From the NCBI RefSeq assembly GCF_901709675.1, contig NC_051097.1, forward strand, positions 6,984,039-7,048,038: DNA of 64,000 nt. Direction: 5' to 3'. Positions 51,567-64,000 of the stretch are shown here, piece by piece. How positions within the stretch are numbered: position 1 is the first letter of the stretch; every line of letters begins with the position of its first letter. Source of the stretch: Syngnathus acus. Its lineage: Eukaryota > Chordata > Actinopteri > Syngnathiformes > Syngnathidae. The translations under genes and the position numbers were made by a program. The notes under the pieces were generated by a model. That model worked only from the letters and a program-made list of their open reading frames with translations, ran no database searches and was not told where the DNA came from.

Positions 51567-54340
51567 CTGAAATTTGAAAACAGAGTTAAATAGAATGTCA
51601 AGAATTCAAATAGTTTTTTAATTACATAGATGCATATATAAATATATAAATATAAATACATAGAAAATATACAACCCCCAAAAAATATATATATCCATAA
51701 AAAAGATTAGGGTATCCATATAGTCTTAATCAGGACCCCCCAAAAAAATTCTCATCCATCAATGGGGCAGTTCAAAATGTGCTGTGTCAGCTTGGCCGAG
51801 CAGCAAGTGTAAGTTTGTTACAATCGTGTATCAGAAAAGTGAAGCACAAGGACAGAGCCAACATGAACTTAAACAATTTTATATCAACAAGATAGGACAA
51901 CGTCAGCAAGAGCTAAACAAAGAATGGGAAACTAGATAGACAAAAGGTTGAACAGTAAAACACAAAAAACTGAAAAAACAACATGAATGAAGCATGAATG
52001 GAGCATGGCGTCAGACAGAACTAGACAAAAAGACTAAGTGGAAGAATAAAAAAAGATGGAAACACAGCAAAATATCAGCCATATAGAAACATACCTCACA
52101 CACAGAAGACGATAAAAACACCAACAGAAGAGACCAAATTTCAAAGTAAAGACACCAATACCAGAAAAGCAAACAAAGAAACAATTTCAGACACAGGCAA
52201 AAAATAATGCACACAATACAAGTGAAGAATACAAGAATAAGCAAACAGAATTTACCAACTTGAAGTAACATGAGTATAATGCAGAACTTTGTCAAGAAAA
52301 AAAAAACACACGATTCCCACAGGCAAAAAAACGCTAGCAAAAAAAAAATTCATTTGCAAGCTCTCATCTATCCACTGCTTAAGACTTGTGTGCACTGGAG
52401 ACTCCGGCCATCCATCTAACCAAAAACTGGAAAGGAACCATTCACCACAAAAACAGGCTCTTGACAGTATTAGATATCAAATATTTTGGACTCTGCTTCT
52501 CTTGCCAGCCAGCAGAAGGAAACCGTAAAAGCTCCCATCACCAAAAGGGCACATGCCCCCCTGGGTCCAAAGTAAACCAACTTGGGCGAAATGGCTAACC
52601 CAGCGCTGGGTCCAAAAGTACCCGAGCCAATGCTGGGTTATAGAAAGTCAAGCTGCCCAGTGACGTAACCATGCCATTGGTTGGAAGTCCCTTTCGGTGC
52701 CCACAAATCAGTGTGAGTTGGCTTTTGTGATCGAACACAGTGGCCGACGTTGTGGTGAATCAGGACAAAGCCCTTAACCTGTTTCTTAATTTGTTTGCCC
52801 AAAGAACCAGAAAACACCTAGAATTTGGGACATAAAAGTGCAACGTCCAAATAAATGACTAAGACAACAAAAAACAACTTCATTAAAAGTCATTCATGGT
52901 TCTACGCCATTGAGGTACAACAGTGCTTATTGATTATGTTATGTAACCTGTCACATAACTAAACATTTTGTCTTTTTTTTTTTTGGTAACAGGTTAAGTC
53001 CACATCCAGTAGCATTCAATTGTTTACATTCCAAAGGATGACAATCAACGAGCGTGATATGCTCTTACCTTGACTTGCGTCAGGGTCCTCTGCAACAAGA
53101 AACGTGCTCCTCGTCGTTATGTCGGCCGCATTCTGCAAATCAGGTGATATGCGACACTCACTCACTGTGGCTTTTCAATATGTAACTATCACTGGAGTCG
53201 TAAACCATAAGCCGGCCCACCGTTAAACACCTTTATAAAATGCACATCAACCGACCACTGACGCCGCCTTGAATGATGATGGCAAATTGAAATTAATTCA
53301 TCATTTGGAACGTGAGCGGAAACCATATTCAATTGGATTTTTATTCCCAGCATCGTTTGCAGTCTTCTACTCGCTCCAATCGTATAATAGTAATGGCAAA
53401 AATATTTAGTTGTAGTATATTGAAATATTAGTCAAGTAGTAGCGTAGTTTTTGTATTTCTCAGTAAAATTAATATTATTTGTAGTACTGGTCATATTCGT
53501 AGTAGTTATGGTAGGATTGACCATTTGTATTATTTACTAGTATTGGTATTTGAGAGTAGTAGTACTTCTTTGTATTATTAGTATAGTACAGTATTCGAAA
53601 TGCAAACTTTCACTTGGTCCCCCATACAGATGTTTAAATCTTCATGTCTGGAGAAAGGCAGACCACTAGCTGAACACACTGACCATGAATTAATCATTAA
53701 GAAGCAATTTCAATTCAGCGGTGTGACTTGTGCTTTATCTACGCAGATGGTTTAACTTCTCTGTGACAAAGATTAACTCTTCGCCACATGAGATGACGCA
53801 TGTCACACATTGGCCTTTGGTATATATAACAGAATGAAGCACCACCTCCTGACCGGGATCCACCAAGTACCAATCACCTCGAGATGAGGAGAGAGGGACA
53901 TAAAAACGAATCAGAGGTGTTGGTCAAAAGTGGGATGGCAAGTGGGAATTCTCTTTTTTTGCACACGTTACAGCCCTGCATTCTTGCAAGGTCATTAAAA
54001 GAACAGCATCAAAATATTGTCCAACTTTGCCCACCGTGTAATGCTGTCGAGTGATTCTGGGGATGCTTTTGTTGTGAGAGGTCAGGCCAGCAGCTGTTTA
54101 GAAAGCGCTCTTCTGATTGGCTGAGAGCAAAAAGCGCGTGCACGAGGGATGCAAGGGAAAGGAAGGGGCACGATGGGGGTTGTCGACCATACCCACAGAC
54201 TGCTCTCACATTCACACACTCGCGATGTGCAGCGTTCAAACTTTCCTCAGCATGGATGCGTTTGCGCGCACTTGGTGTCATGATTCGTCTGCGTTCTCGT
54301 TTACGCGTAACAATAACAAAAACAACAAGGCGCGCTCTCA
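51567..54340. other. ggt1-lrrc75b intergenic region
   Basis: This holds the unlocated ggt1 5' exon(s) and both divergent promoters. A possible 5' exon at about 53069-53135 (minus) has acceptor and donor sites but gives in-frame stops when joined to 51566, so it could only be untranslated. AAAACAAACAAA-type low-complexity sequence fills about 51880-52330. AACCCAGCGCTGGGT with an inverted ATGCTGGGTT nearby at 52590-52640 is a fragment of a common fish repeat. Confidence 0.5.
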
Positions 54341-54346
54341 GAAGTG

Positions 54347-57300
54347 ATGGGCTCCAAGTTGAGCAGGCAGAGAAGTCTCGATTTGGAAAGTAAATGGAGC
54401 AAGAGACGGCGGCAGAGGAATGTCACGCCGGTACAAAGCGAAAGAGGCGGCGGGGATCTGTTGTTTACCTCCTTGATGCTCAAATCCGACAAGCTGCCGG
54501 CGATGCTGCGCAAACGCGACCGCAGCCCGTACGTCAAGCGGGTGGCTTGGATCCGCGACATCCAGCGACATCTCCGGGAACACAGGTCCGAGCAAGCGGG
54601 CGAAGTGCTCAAACTGCTGAGAAAGGCAAGTTTATTTGTGTTGGGTTAGAAATACCAAAGTACCGACTTTCTCTTACTTTATTCTCACTTTCAAGTTTGT
54701 CATTGCGCGCATACGCACACAACATTGGATGCACCCGGGGGCTTTATTTAACAACAGATGAGGTTACATTTGCACTTCTGTTGACATCTATCTGTCAGAG
54801 TGTGTCGAATATTTATTGTACTTATTTAATGTTCCTTAGCTTTGCTCAAATCTTGATATTCACACAGGAAACTAAGGGCAGATATTTTTACCTGTACCTA
54901 ATATTGTGGAAAATGAGTTCATCTTGACTTTTTTGCGGGTCAGCATTCTTGTATGAGTTTTGAGGCTCCGGTGGAATAAAGCATCTGAGACATGTTTGTT
55001 TATATTCAAAGAGCGGAAAGAAGTCCAATAAGGCTTTAAATTCAACAGATTAAAATCGAGACAACATAAAATGCATTACTTAAAATATCACTATCTGTAA
55101 TGGTTTGGCATATATTTCTAGATATGAAGAAAATGCAAATGAGGATCACTGAATTAATGTGGAATATGTAAATTAGCTAAAAAACGACTGACCATTACTC
55201 TTACCTTTCAGTTTTTCCTCAAAAGGCCATTAGTTTAAAGGAGGCCCGTTTTTTTGTATTTATGAATATGTGGATTAAATCTCATAGCTTGATTGAACTG
55301 CTTCGCGTCTTTGCCACACATCTACATGGTTGCCAATAATTGATCAGATATCAATAATTGTGTACCTCCATCCACACTTTTAATCTGCACTCGAGGCGGG
55401 GAAGGGGATTTACCCCAACTCGAGAGTGAGCGCCGTTTTTAGAGCTCAGCTTTAGCTTTCCACTTCCTCTTGGTAGCTTCACACTGATCAAAGACAGGGA
55501 ACAGTCAGGATGCTCTGACGGGAGCACTTCTGATCAAGAGAACTCCCCCGTCGTTAGTCAGAAGGCGGAGAGAAAAAAAAACAACAACCTGAAAGTAACT
55601 TCCGGCCCATCTGTAGCTGATGTGGCATACATCCACCATACAGTGAAAGCATGGAACAATGAACAGATGTCTTAAAGTTGATATTTGCATAAAGTTGAAA
55701 GGATGTGACTCATGCTAAACTTCCTGTAAGACTTTTTGACCGATGCGTACGTCGGCGCACATTAGCAGCATTTACGCAGTGAGTCACTTAAGATGAAGGA
55801 CCCTTTTATCCCAGGCTCTCCCTGTCTTTGTTTTTTACATTTGTATGAGTAGAACACACTCTACCATGCCACCGGGTGGCGCCAAAGTCCCGTCCAATAG
55901 GAAAGTAACCTCAGTAATCTTTGTCAGGTGAAGCAACATTTGTTTGCATTATTTTTGTAATTTGATTTGTGACTTTCTTAGGCCACACTTTGTGAAGTTA
56001 TCACAGTGAACGCTTCAAAGACTGCAAGTCAACGTGTTTAGTAAGTCATCAACTCCAATTGCGGTATATTAAATCACAATGACAATATTAAGAGGGAAAA
56101 AAATGCAATTAAGTCACTTTTGAAAATCATTCATCCTTAGTGTACCATATGAGGTTGGCTCCCATAACACACGGTGTCCTTTAATTACCACTATTCTACA
56201 GTTTAACCAATTGCACCACACTTATTTTCATAAATGAGTAATAGGGACACAAAAGACGTCAAGAGGGTGTTGAATTAAACGCAACAACTGTTTGACAATG
56301 ATTTACAAAGAACTTTATGGATGGCTGGCTTCACTCTCACATTTACAACTGTGGGCAATTTAGTCTCTAACTAACCCAAGATGACATTGTGAAAAAAGTG
56401 ACGTTCACCCTGAACTGGTTGCCAGTCAATCACAATAAAACCTCGCTCACATACATAACTTTTGTTTGAATTTCTGTAGAGGCATTATTATTGGATCTGC
56501 ACCAACTCTTGGTTGTTCTTTTGATTTAAAACCCGAGGAAGATGTGGCATCGCCTAACACGTATTCAAAGTAAACACCGGCCTGCATCGGTCTCGCTTGG
56601 CGCCGTATCTAACTGGATTCTAATGAAGCCCACGAGTGGGAAGAGGCAATGTCAAATGACATGGCCAGCATTCAAAGGGGCGTTACCCAATCCGATCTGA
56701 GTCCATTACCAAAACAGAGATGTGGACAAATGGAAATGATTTGATGTTTTTCCAGTTGGGAAGTAGCCAGATTCATCCTTGGAATTAGAGCCGTACGTTG
56801 TAGCTGCATCGACTTTGTCTCCACAATGCGTAGTGCAGGGCGAGCTGGCTTGGAGGAAAGCCCAGCATCGGGGACTCCCATTGAGCTCCAGTGTAATAAA
56901 TCAAGTCAGAAGCCGGAGGAGGAGAAAATGCTGATGGGAGTTTTCCTCCTCCAAGGGTTGGGTCTGTCAGAGCGTGGAGAGCATTACATAACCTCGAACC
57001 CCCCCAGCTTGCATTACAGTGTACAGTACATTATTAGACTATTTGCAAAGATGGTCTTCAAGGGTACACATTAAGTAAATAAAAAAATCTTGACTATTAA
57101 ATATTCTTAAGTAACACAGACTGTGTTTTACACAACGTCCTTTAAGTACATAGACTTTTTTGTGAAAACTCAATTCATCAAGCTACAAGCCTTCCATGTT
57201 CCCCATTTCAACATACGTCAGCTTTTACAGATAACGCCGAGCTTTATTGATTCGTGTTAGGGGAACTTGAAGGCGTAGAGAGCTACTACCTTATCAGTCC

Positions 57301-60208
57301 TGATCATGATTATTACACTTGCCAAGATTAGTCTTTCACAAGGAGCTACTTTTTGAACATTCTTTTCCTTCCAGGATTTGGGGCTCCAGGGAACGTCGCT
57401 CAGTGACATTTTGTACAAGAATGCGGCTTTTCTCAACCTGGTGGACCCCATCTCACACGAGCTGCTGCTAAGTCTGGCCCGAGACCTGCAGTGTCCGAAG
57501 AGGGTGAGTATCCGGGACTTAAAAGTTTTATTGTCAAATCGAGGCAGGATATTTCAAGGCAGTTTTTCAGATGATAAATTTTTGACGAGTCGATGGAAAC
57601 TGTGTGTAAAAGGGCAAGTGGTAGCTTGTCTGGAAGAATTCTGAAGGTTACATCCATTAGGGGCCAATTAAATTAAAAGAGTGAAAGGAACCGGGAGCGT
57701 CATTTGCATTATTGATCAAAACACTGTCTTTTGTTTGGATGACGTGTTTTGAAAATTGAAAACGGGACTCAAAGTGGATGTTTTTATCAAACAATAGGCA
57801 GAACTAAATTTAGTTGTTAGTGGAGAGTTAACATCAGAATTATCTTACAATCAAATCAAGCCGATTATTTTTAAGGGTAAGGTTATAAAATGAATTTGGA
57901 ATGATGTTAAAATTGCTTTATGATATATTTACAGTTTCAACTTTTGGCAATTAGAAAACCTTTTTGGAGCATCACTTATCAATATTTGTTTACGATTTGG
58001 GCTCAGCCCTATCCACGCCATCCAAAGTTTATCATGCAGCCTTAAAGTTTCAGTTCAAACCCTGAAGTGCTTTCATTGTTTTATTTCTCCCTCTGGGCAA
58101 AAAAAAAAAAATCTTGCTCTCAAAGAGAGATTAGTTTACCTGCTGCTCATGCGCTCTTTCCATTCAATGGTGAAAAAGGTCAATCGCGGGGGGTTCGGGG
58201 ACCCTCAGGAGCGTGGGATTGTCTTCTATTTGATCGGCGTGGGCAGGCCGTTGGATCAAACTGGCGAACCTGGTGCTCAGGCTACACTTCTCTCGCTCTT
58301 TGTGGTGAGACAGTCTGAAAAACATAAGATCAATACAATTCGCCCATGTCTCCTTGTGGATGTATTTTGAAAATCCATAGATGGACGAAGTCTTGCGTGT
58401 GACCACTCCCACAGTGACGCAGCCCTCCTTGCGCTCATCTGCGAACACACCAAAATCAAGGTTATACGTTGTTGTACTGTACTGGCTTTCCTGTCTTCAC
58501 AAAAACACTGAAAAGTGAACTTTAGAAAATCATTTATTCCCCCCTGAAAATCTAACTCTAAAATGGTATTTGTAATTCACTGTAGCTGTTCATGCATTAT
58601 AACTCTTGATGAATTCAAGTCGCGGCACCCAAACTCACCACTGGCATACAAATAAGAAACTTCCCTCTATAAAGCTGCTAAGAAGTGGAAGACGCTAAAT
58701 AAACTGAGCGGCAGTAACTCACAGAACAGACCTTGCAGCTTTTACTGTGAGTTTCAGAAAAGATAGCTGGGCTGCCTAAAGATGAACTCGCCAGAAGCTC
58801 ATTTTTACTCACCAAGTCCCCGCGAATAATGATGACCAGTGAGCAATTCTAATCTTATCACTGTTTACGTTGGGAGGCCCACAAGGAAAAGTGGGATAGT
58901 TCGACATTGGCAGCAGCCTTCCCTTCTTGACTGGCTGGAACCAGTCGTGGTGGACGTGACCAACCTTAGGAAAGCTTGGCTACTCATTTGAGATAGGCAG
59001 CTGCTGCTATAGTAATCTGGCACTGACATGTTTGCAATGACACACAGTGGTTCCTTTATTAAGCTTTATGAAAACAAAGGATAAGATAAAAAGATAAAAA
59101 AAAAGTTAAACAGTGTGTGAGAAGATATGCCTGGGACTATGGTACAACCAATTTACTTGTTATTCTATTGTTTGTGTTCAAACACAGGATTCCACAAATT
59201 AGTGCTAATTGTTTGTACGTCAATGGCTTTGCATGTTAGTAGACTAAGCAGACTCTGCCCAAAGCAAAACTACAGCAGTCGGTGTTTGTTAAGGAACTGT
59301 TTTATGTTTGACAATGAATATCATGTGTGGCATTAAACGATTTGAATCTTATTCTGGGCTATTTACTATCAGCCAAAGCGCTTCTCAATAACACTGCCAG
59401 CTCAGGTAAAATGAAGGCGCTTTGAATTCTATGACTGGATAAATAATGTAGCATGTGTTTAGCATTTGCCGAACTGAATCTATTGTTACAAAGCATATAT
59501 GTACATTCATCAGTTTAGTGAGGCTGTGTGGCTGAAAATGGTAGTGTCGACTGTTTTGAAGTGAAAGGCATGTTTGTTTGTCAGCCGAGAAACAAATTGG
59601 CAGCTGAAACGGTTCATTGCCTTAAGGTACTAAATTGCTTTGTCTTTTCTTACCCCTACCTCACACTCTCTTTGCCACACTGCTTCTTTCTTGTTGTTGT
59701 TGTTGTTGTACCATTAATTAGATTTGCCCAGCTCGGTGCAACCTATTCCATTTATAGTGACAGAGAAAGGGAAAAGACAAAGAAGGAGGAGGTGGCAGTG
59801 TCGGACCACTAGCTTTATGTTGCCGGGAGGAAAAAAGAGAAGATTATAATAAATAAACCAATCAATTTAAATAAAAAAATAAAAAAAATAATAGAAACAG
59901 TCTCCATTAGTTACCCAAACTAGAGGAAAGTGCTTCATCATATTTTACCTAATGTAAAAGTTGGTTAGGGTTACAACAAGCATATTCGCTAGCCCTCCTC
60001 CTTCAAACGTCCGACGTGTAGTCATTCCCGAACGCTTCGTTTTATTGAGATTTTCTACTTGCTATTCAACACGCGTGTTGTACCGCTCGCTGCAGGAGAC
60101 TGACTCCCTCAAGTCGACCAACAAGATCTGCCGCCAGCTGATTTACCACCTGACTCCTCACTCCAAGTGGACGAGACAAAGCGTTCCCAGGAGGAAGTCT
60201 CAGGCCTG
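54347..60208 (+). CDS. lrrc75b: Leucine-rich repeat-containing 75B (3' partial)
   Basis: Three exons are visible: 54347-54625, 57375-57503 and 60096-60208. They encode MGSKLSRQRSLDLESKWSKR with LLRK at the end of exon 1; DLGLQGTSLSDILYKNAAFL, NLVDPISHELLLSLARDLQC in exon 2; and ETDSLKSTNKICRQLIYHLT, PHSKWTRQS in exon 3. LVDPISHELLLSLAR and ICRQLIYHLTPHSKW match LRRC75 proteins, and position next to ggt1 favours LRRC75B. The leucine-rich repeats should lie in later exons beyond the right edge. Exon 1 must end before GCAAGT, a GC donor. The function of LRRC75B is poorly known. The ORF's upstream GTG at 54344 is not the start; the ATG at 54347 is used. Confidence 0.88.
54626..57374 (+). other. 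lrrc75b intron 1
   Basis: A 2.7 kb GC-AG intron with no exon or RNA gene that I can support. A fragment of a common fish repeat lies at about 56405-56435. Confidence 0.6.
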
Positions 60209-63200
60209 GTAAGTGTGCCATCGTCTCTGCCGCATTATCACTCTTCAGACGCAAGTGGGAACATCCTTGCCATAAACATCAATGCAACTCATACATAAAT
60301 CCTCCTTAATGCCTCTCTAAAATACTAATCTGACTTAGGTTTGGAGAAATGCTCCTTACCTTCCTGTTTTGTCACCTCAAGCAATGTTTGCATTGCCAGT
60401 TCTCGTTAATATTGGCATTAGTGATTTCACCATGTTGATTTTTAGATTTTTAAAAGCTGCAGGCACCGTCTGGAGTCATTTCTGATCCAAGAGAAATTCC
60501 AGCGTCGCACACCTCTGATTGGCAATCACTAAGGATCACAGGATCTCTAGCGTTGGCTGACATGGTCTAATACCGAACATGTTTTAAGAAAAAAAATAAA
60601 AAGGATTTAAGTTAAAACATCACACACATACACTGTGAACATCAGCCAATTGTTTGCAGAAGAAAACAGATTGTTGCAAGTACCTTGAGGTCTTTCACGC
60701 CAGCCTTCGTTTTGCCGCGTTTGCAAACGATGAGCTCATTAGCGAGCTCTGCTCCTCTCGCAGCGGTTCGAACAGGAAGACTCATTAAAAAAAAAGACAG
60801 GAAGCGGTTTATATGATTTTGACCGTACTGAAATGCCATGTTATTTCATAAGGGTGAGCAAAATAATTGATTGATGGCCAAGTAACCAGTGAATAGTTGA
60901 TTAATTACTAGCAATTTGATGAGTGGACTATTGGGCTGCCACCAGCAGAGGTGCTATTGAACCTGCGTTAAAGAACATGACGTCAGCTAAATAAAAAAAC
61001 ATGGAAGTATATTTTTGATGGTTTGAATGTGATTTTTTGTTTTTTTAGGTGAAGTTGAAATGTTTAAAGTAAAATGTATTTTACTGTCAATGTGTTAATA
61101 ATTCAACATTCAATTCAACAGGATGATTAATGAGTTTGAGGTTTTTGTGCCGTCTTAGTTGAAATTTAAATTCAGGCTTTAGGATCACAGGATTGGCAGG
61201 ATTCACAAGCACAGTGATTGAATACTCCTCCCAGCATCCTCCTGAATAATTTCCCGGGTTAGAAAACAAACCTCTTGGCAGATGGCTGGATGAAGCCTTC
61301 CACCATTGTACATGTTAAGTGGCGCAGCCCCAGGGCTACGCTGTATTTGACATCCTAGATGACTCACTTAATTCATGCAAAGTGAATAAATAAAATCAGC
61401 AATGTTAATGTCACAGCAGTGAGAACAGTCAGCCCAAAAACAAACAAACAAACAAAACTCTTTCAGTGTTGCATATTATTTTACTGCAGCTGAGTTGCAG
61501 TTGTAATGAGACAAGAAAGGACTAATGAGTGCAGTAAACCATTACCGGCGATGAGCTACTCTGTCACACGTCTCTCATGGGCTGCAACACAGCGTCATGA
61601 GGAGACATTTGTTTGTCATGCAAAACACACCTGTGACACATAGAAAAGGAATACAAGAAAAACAATATATCTCAAGCGCATGAAACTGCATATGAAACAG
61701 TTACTATTCCAGTGACCTCTTTACGCAAAGTGTGCTATTATTATGAAGTGCTCGCCGGGCGAATGTACCAATCCACCGATGATTTGATTCCACGTGACAA
61801 ACTGGATGCTCGTGAGCAAGAAGCACTGCGACAGAGCGCACAGAAAACAGTTTGCCTTATGTAACTGTATATCTTGGAGGGGCTGTTTTACTATGTCAAG
61901 GAACTGTTATGAAACCAGCATTGAGATGCACAGCTCTAAATACAGTACAAAAGGGGCTACAGTGATCTTCATCGAGAAAAAGGTTATCTTTTGTTTCATT
62001 TGATACTCTCGAGGTAGGTGTAAGGCAGTGAATAATAATAATAATAATAATGAAAATAAAAATAATAATAATAATAAACAATTAAAACTACAGCTCACCA
62101 ATATGCTAAATTAATTTTTTTGTTCAGTCTCTCGGCTTGCTAGTTGGGGGGTGCGGTGTTGAGAAATACTCCCGGAGGAAGATCAAACATGTGACTTTGA
62201 ACATATCTGCTTTGCAGCTCCGACAGAGTGTAACCCCGCTTCGGGTGCCGACCATACAGGCTTATCAAAAGTCGACGTGTTGACTCAGCGTACAGTTCGG
62301 ATTCCTCAAATACTTTGTACACACAAATTTGCCAGAAGGCCAGAAGAAAATAATAAACACCATCTCCGATGTTTAACTGGTGATTTCTGCTGTAAAGACT
62401 TCAGAGGAGTGAAGTGGCAAGACAATATTGCTGCAGAGGGATTAAAGATCATGAACAAGGATGTAAGATTTCATTTAAGCTTGGAGTCAATGATCCTCCC
62501 CAGAGCTAAAGCAAATTGAGATCCTCACGATAAGAGAAATCCAAGGAGAATCCGGTTCAGGACTTCCCTCCAGGAGTGATGTCTACTGCAATGATGCTGA
62601 AATGTTCTCTAATGTCTGCTCGGGGATGATTCAGAATTCCTAAGCCTCCAAGCAAAGATGAATTTTAATGCTCACCATCACAGTGAAATAATCCGAGTCA
62701 CGGCTTTGTGTGTAGAACTGGAAGTTATTTGTCTGGCAGTTAGTCAGAAGGCTGTCTGTACTTTTACAGCCTTGTGCTACTTCTCTTTTAGTCCAAGCAT
62801 CTGGGAATCCAGAGACTTATGTCTTTGAGCTGCAAACCTTCCATGTTGCAGTTCTACATTTTCAGATAACCCTTGAGTTCAAATTGAATCATCTTCTGAG
62901 CTTCCTCAATCATACTTGTTTCATGAAGTATCCTCTCAACCGAAAAAAAATGCTTTTTTTCCCCCTCAAAACAAAATGTGAGGAGAATACATATTTTCAA
63001 ATGGAAACAAGTTGGAGATTGCTATACTGTGTTGAAAAACATCAAAGATCTGATTGAGTTACAATCGACTACGAAAAATCTTTAGTCGTTCCACCGCGAG
63101 CATGGAGTACCTTCCACTTAGACTTCTACTCATTTTACAAAGTGCAGGCCTTGAGAGGAAGCAGCTTGCGGGAACAATTCCGGTAGCTATCGCTCACCCA

Positions 63201-64000
63201 CGCCGGGTGACACCTGCCCAAACATCTGTCACAACCGTGACTCTTCTCACTCTTATCATCAGAGCGCACAAAGCTCCAAGCTTGTTGCCGAAGCCCACCG
63301 GCTGAGTAATGCGTTCTGCTCCGAGACAAAAAAGGCAACGTAATTGCCACACTTTTCTCCATTGCTCAGCTATAACGCTGATTCGAGACAAATGAGGTTA
63401 AGTCGTCTTTGTGAAGCCACTCTAATTTCTCCAGCGGTGTCACAAATGTCGCTGCTGTGAAGCTGCGCCGTCAACGATGTCCCCCGCAGTCAAAACAAGG
63501 CGTGAAATTGTCTCTACAATCAGAGTCCAATCTCAAAAAGTGCTCGAAGAGCAATAATATTTTAGAATGATTGGAATATGAGCTTGAGTCATGCAAAATT
63601 CTACACCTATTGCAAAAACATTAAACGTACCTCCAGGGAGGCAGCAATATCAGCAAATGTGAAATAGTGCAGTGGTGGAGAAAAATGAAATTAGCTAGAT
63701 AATACATTTTGAAAGTCACATTTGCTATGCAATTAATGCCACCAAAGCAAAAACTGGGCGAGTAAAAAAAAAATCTTGTTGTTGGCTTTTAAGCTTAGTT
63801 TCATTCAAAACAAGATGACGGCTTCAAATCGTATTTTTAGATAAATCTCTCATTTTTAGCAAATGTGTTTTAATTTCTCTATAAATGGTGCATATTCTTC
63901 AGGGATTCTGAATGTGTCAAGAAAGAGAAAAAAAACCCGCAGGGTGGGTGAGTGAATAGCTCTAATCAGCAACCTTGCAGTGATTCCACCTCCTCCTCCT
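60209..64000 (+). other. lrrc75b intron 3 (to window edge)
   Basis: About 3.8 kb without a supported exon. An (AAT)n-type microsatellite lies at about 62031-62078. The remainder shows no clear repeat or gene. Confidence 0.5.
62031..62078. repeat. (AAT)n microsatellite, interrupted
   Basis: Two runs of AAT units separated by AATGAAAATAAAA. Confidence 0.85.

Noticed and set aside
52011-52340. 109-codon minus-strand frame rich in Phe, Leu and Cys that looks like membrane segments
   Set aside because: The plus strand is simply A-rich low-complexity sequence, whose complement always reads as hydrophobic residues.
53069-53135. Candidate first coding exon of ggt1
   Set aside because: It has good acceptor and donor sites, but joining it to 51566 gives an in-frame TGA and its only ATG meets TAA after three codons. 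It can only be untranslated.

Overview
This is nuclear DNA from a ray-finned (teleost) fish. The evidence is compact, intron-split vertebrate genes with GT-AG sites, replication-dependent histone genes with 3' stem-loops, the fish-specific zinc finger family whose first exon begins MCAR, a tRNA-derived fish SINE, and vertebrate orthologues (KLHL8, SDAD1, ST6GALNAC6, GGT1, LRRC75B). The species cannot be named from the sequence alone.

Layout. 1-6825 (-): a secreted or surface multi-lectin protein, read as signal peptide, five C-type lectin domains, SUEL/rhamnose-binding lectin domain, F5/8C (discoidin) domain and LCCL domain; it runs off the left edge. 8126-10991 (-): klhl8, complete coding sequence in 11 exons. 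12350-16339 (-): sdad1. 16956-26001: histone genes H3(+), H2A(+), H4(+), then H3(-)/H2A(+) sharing a divergent promoter, and H1(-). A C2H2 zinc finger gene (20195-22331) sits between the two groups. 27270-30295: a DNA transposon that appears internally deleted, carrying a THAP gene(+) and a SWIM-YqaJ gene(-) that converge and now overlap. 30633-32127 (-): st6galnac6. 33400-40029 (+): three more zinc finger genes plus a broken orphan exon. 40691-41065 (-): H2B. 41173-43933: a 2.76 kb foldback element built of nested repeats. 44647-44958 (-): H4. 45000-47300: intergenic, with an orphan histone promoter and a SINE. 47348-51566 (-): ggt1. 54347-60208 and beyond (+): lrrc75b, unfinished at the right edge.

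How the parts relate. The histone genes supply all five classes and share 3' stem-loops and typical promoter boxes. They are interleaved with zinc finger genes, and the block shows repeated rearrangement: a relocated H2A 3' segment, an orphan H2A-type promoter, duplicated promoters and a foldback insertion. ggt1 and lrrc75b are also neighbours in mammals, which supports both assignments.

The most unusual items are the CTLD-SUEL-discoidin-LCCL protein, the deleted two-gene transposon that keeps both DNA-binding halves but lacks both catalytic cores, the large foldback, and the H2A copy followed by the displaced tail of the gene it overwrote. Exon limits were derived by eye from splice sites and protein continuity; no database search was run.
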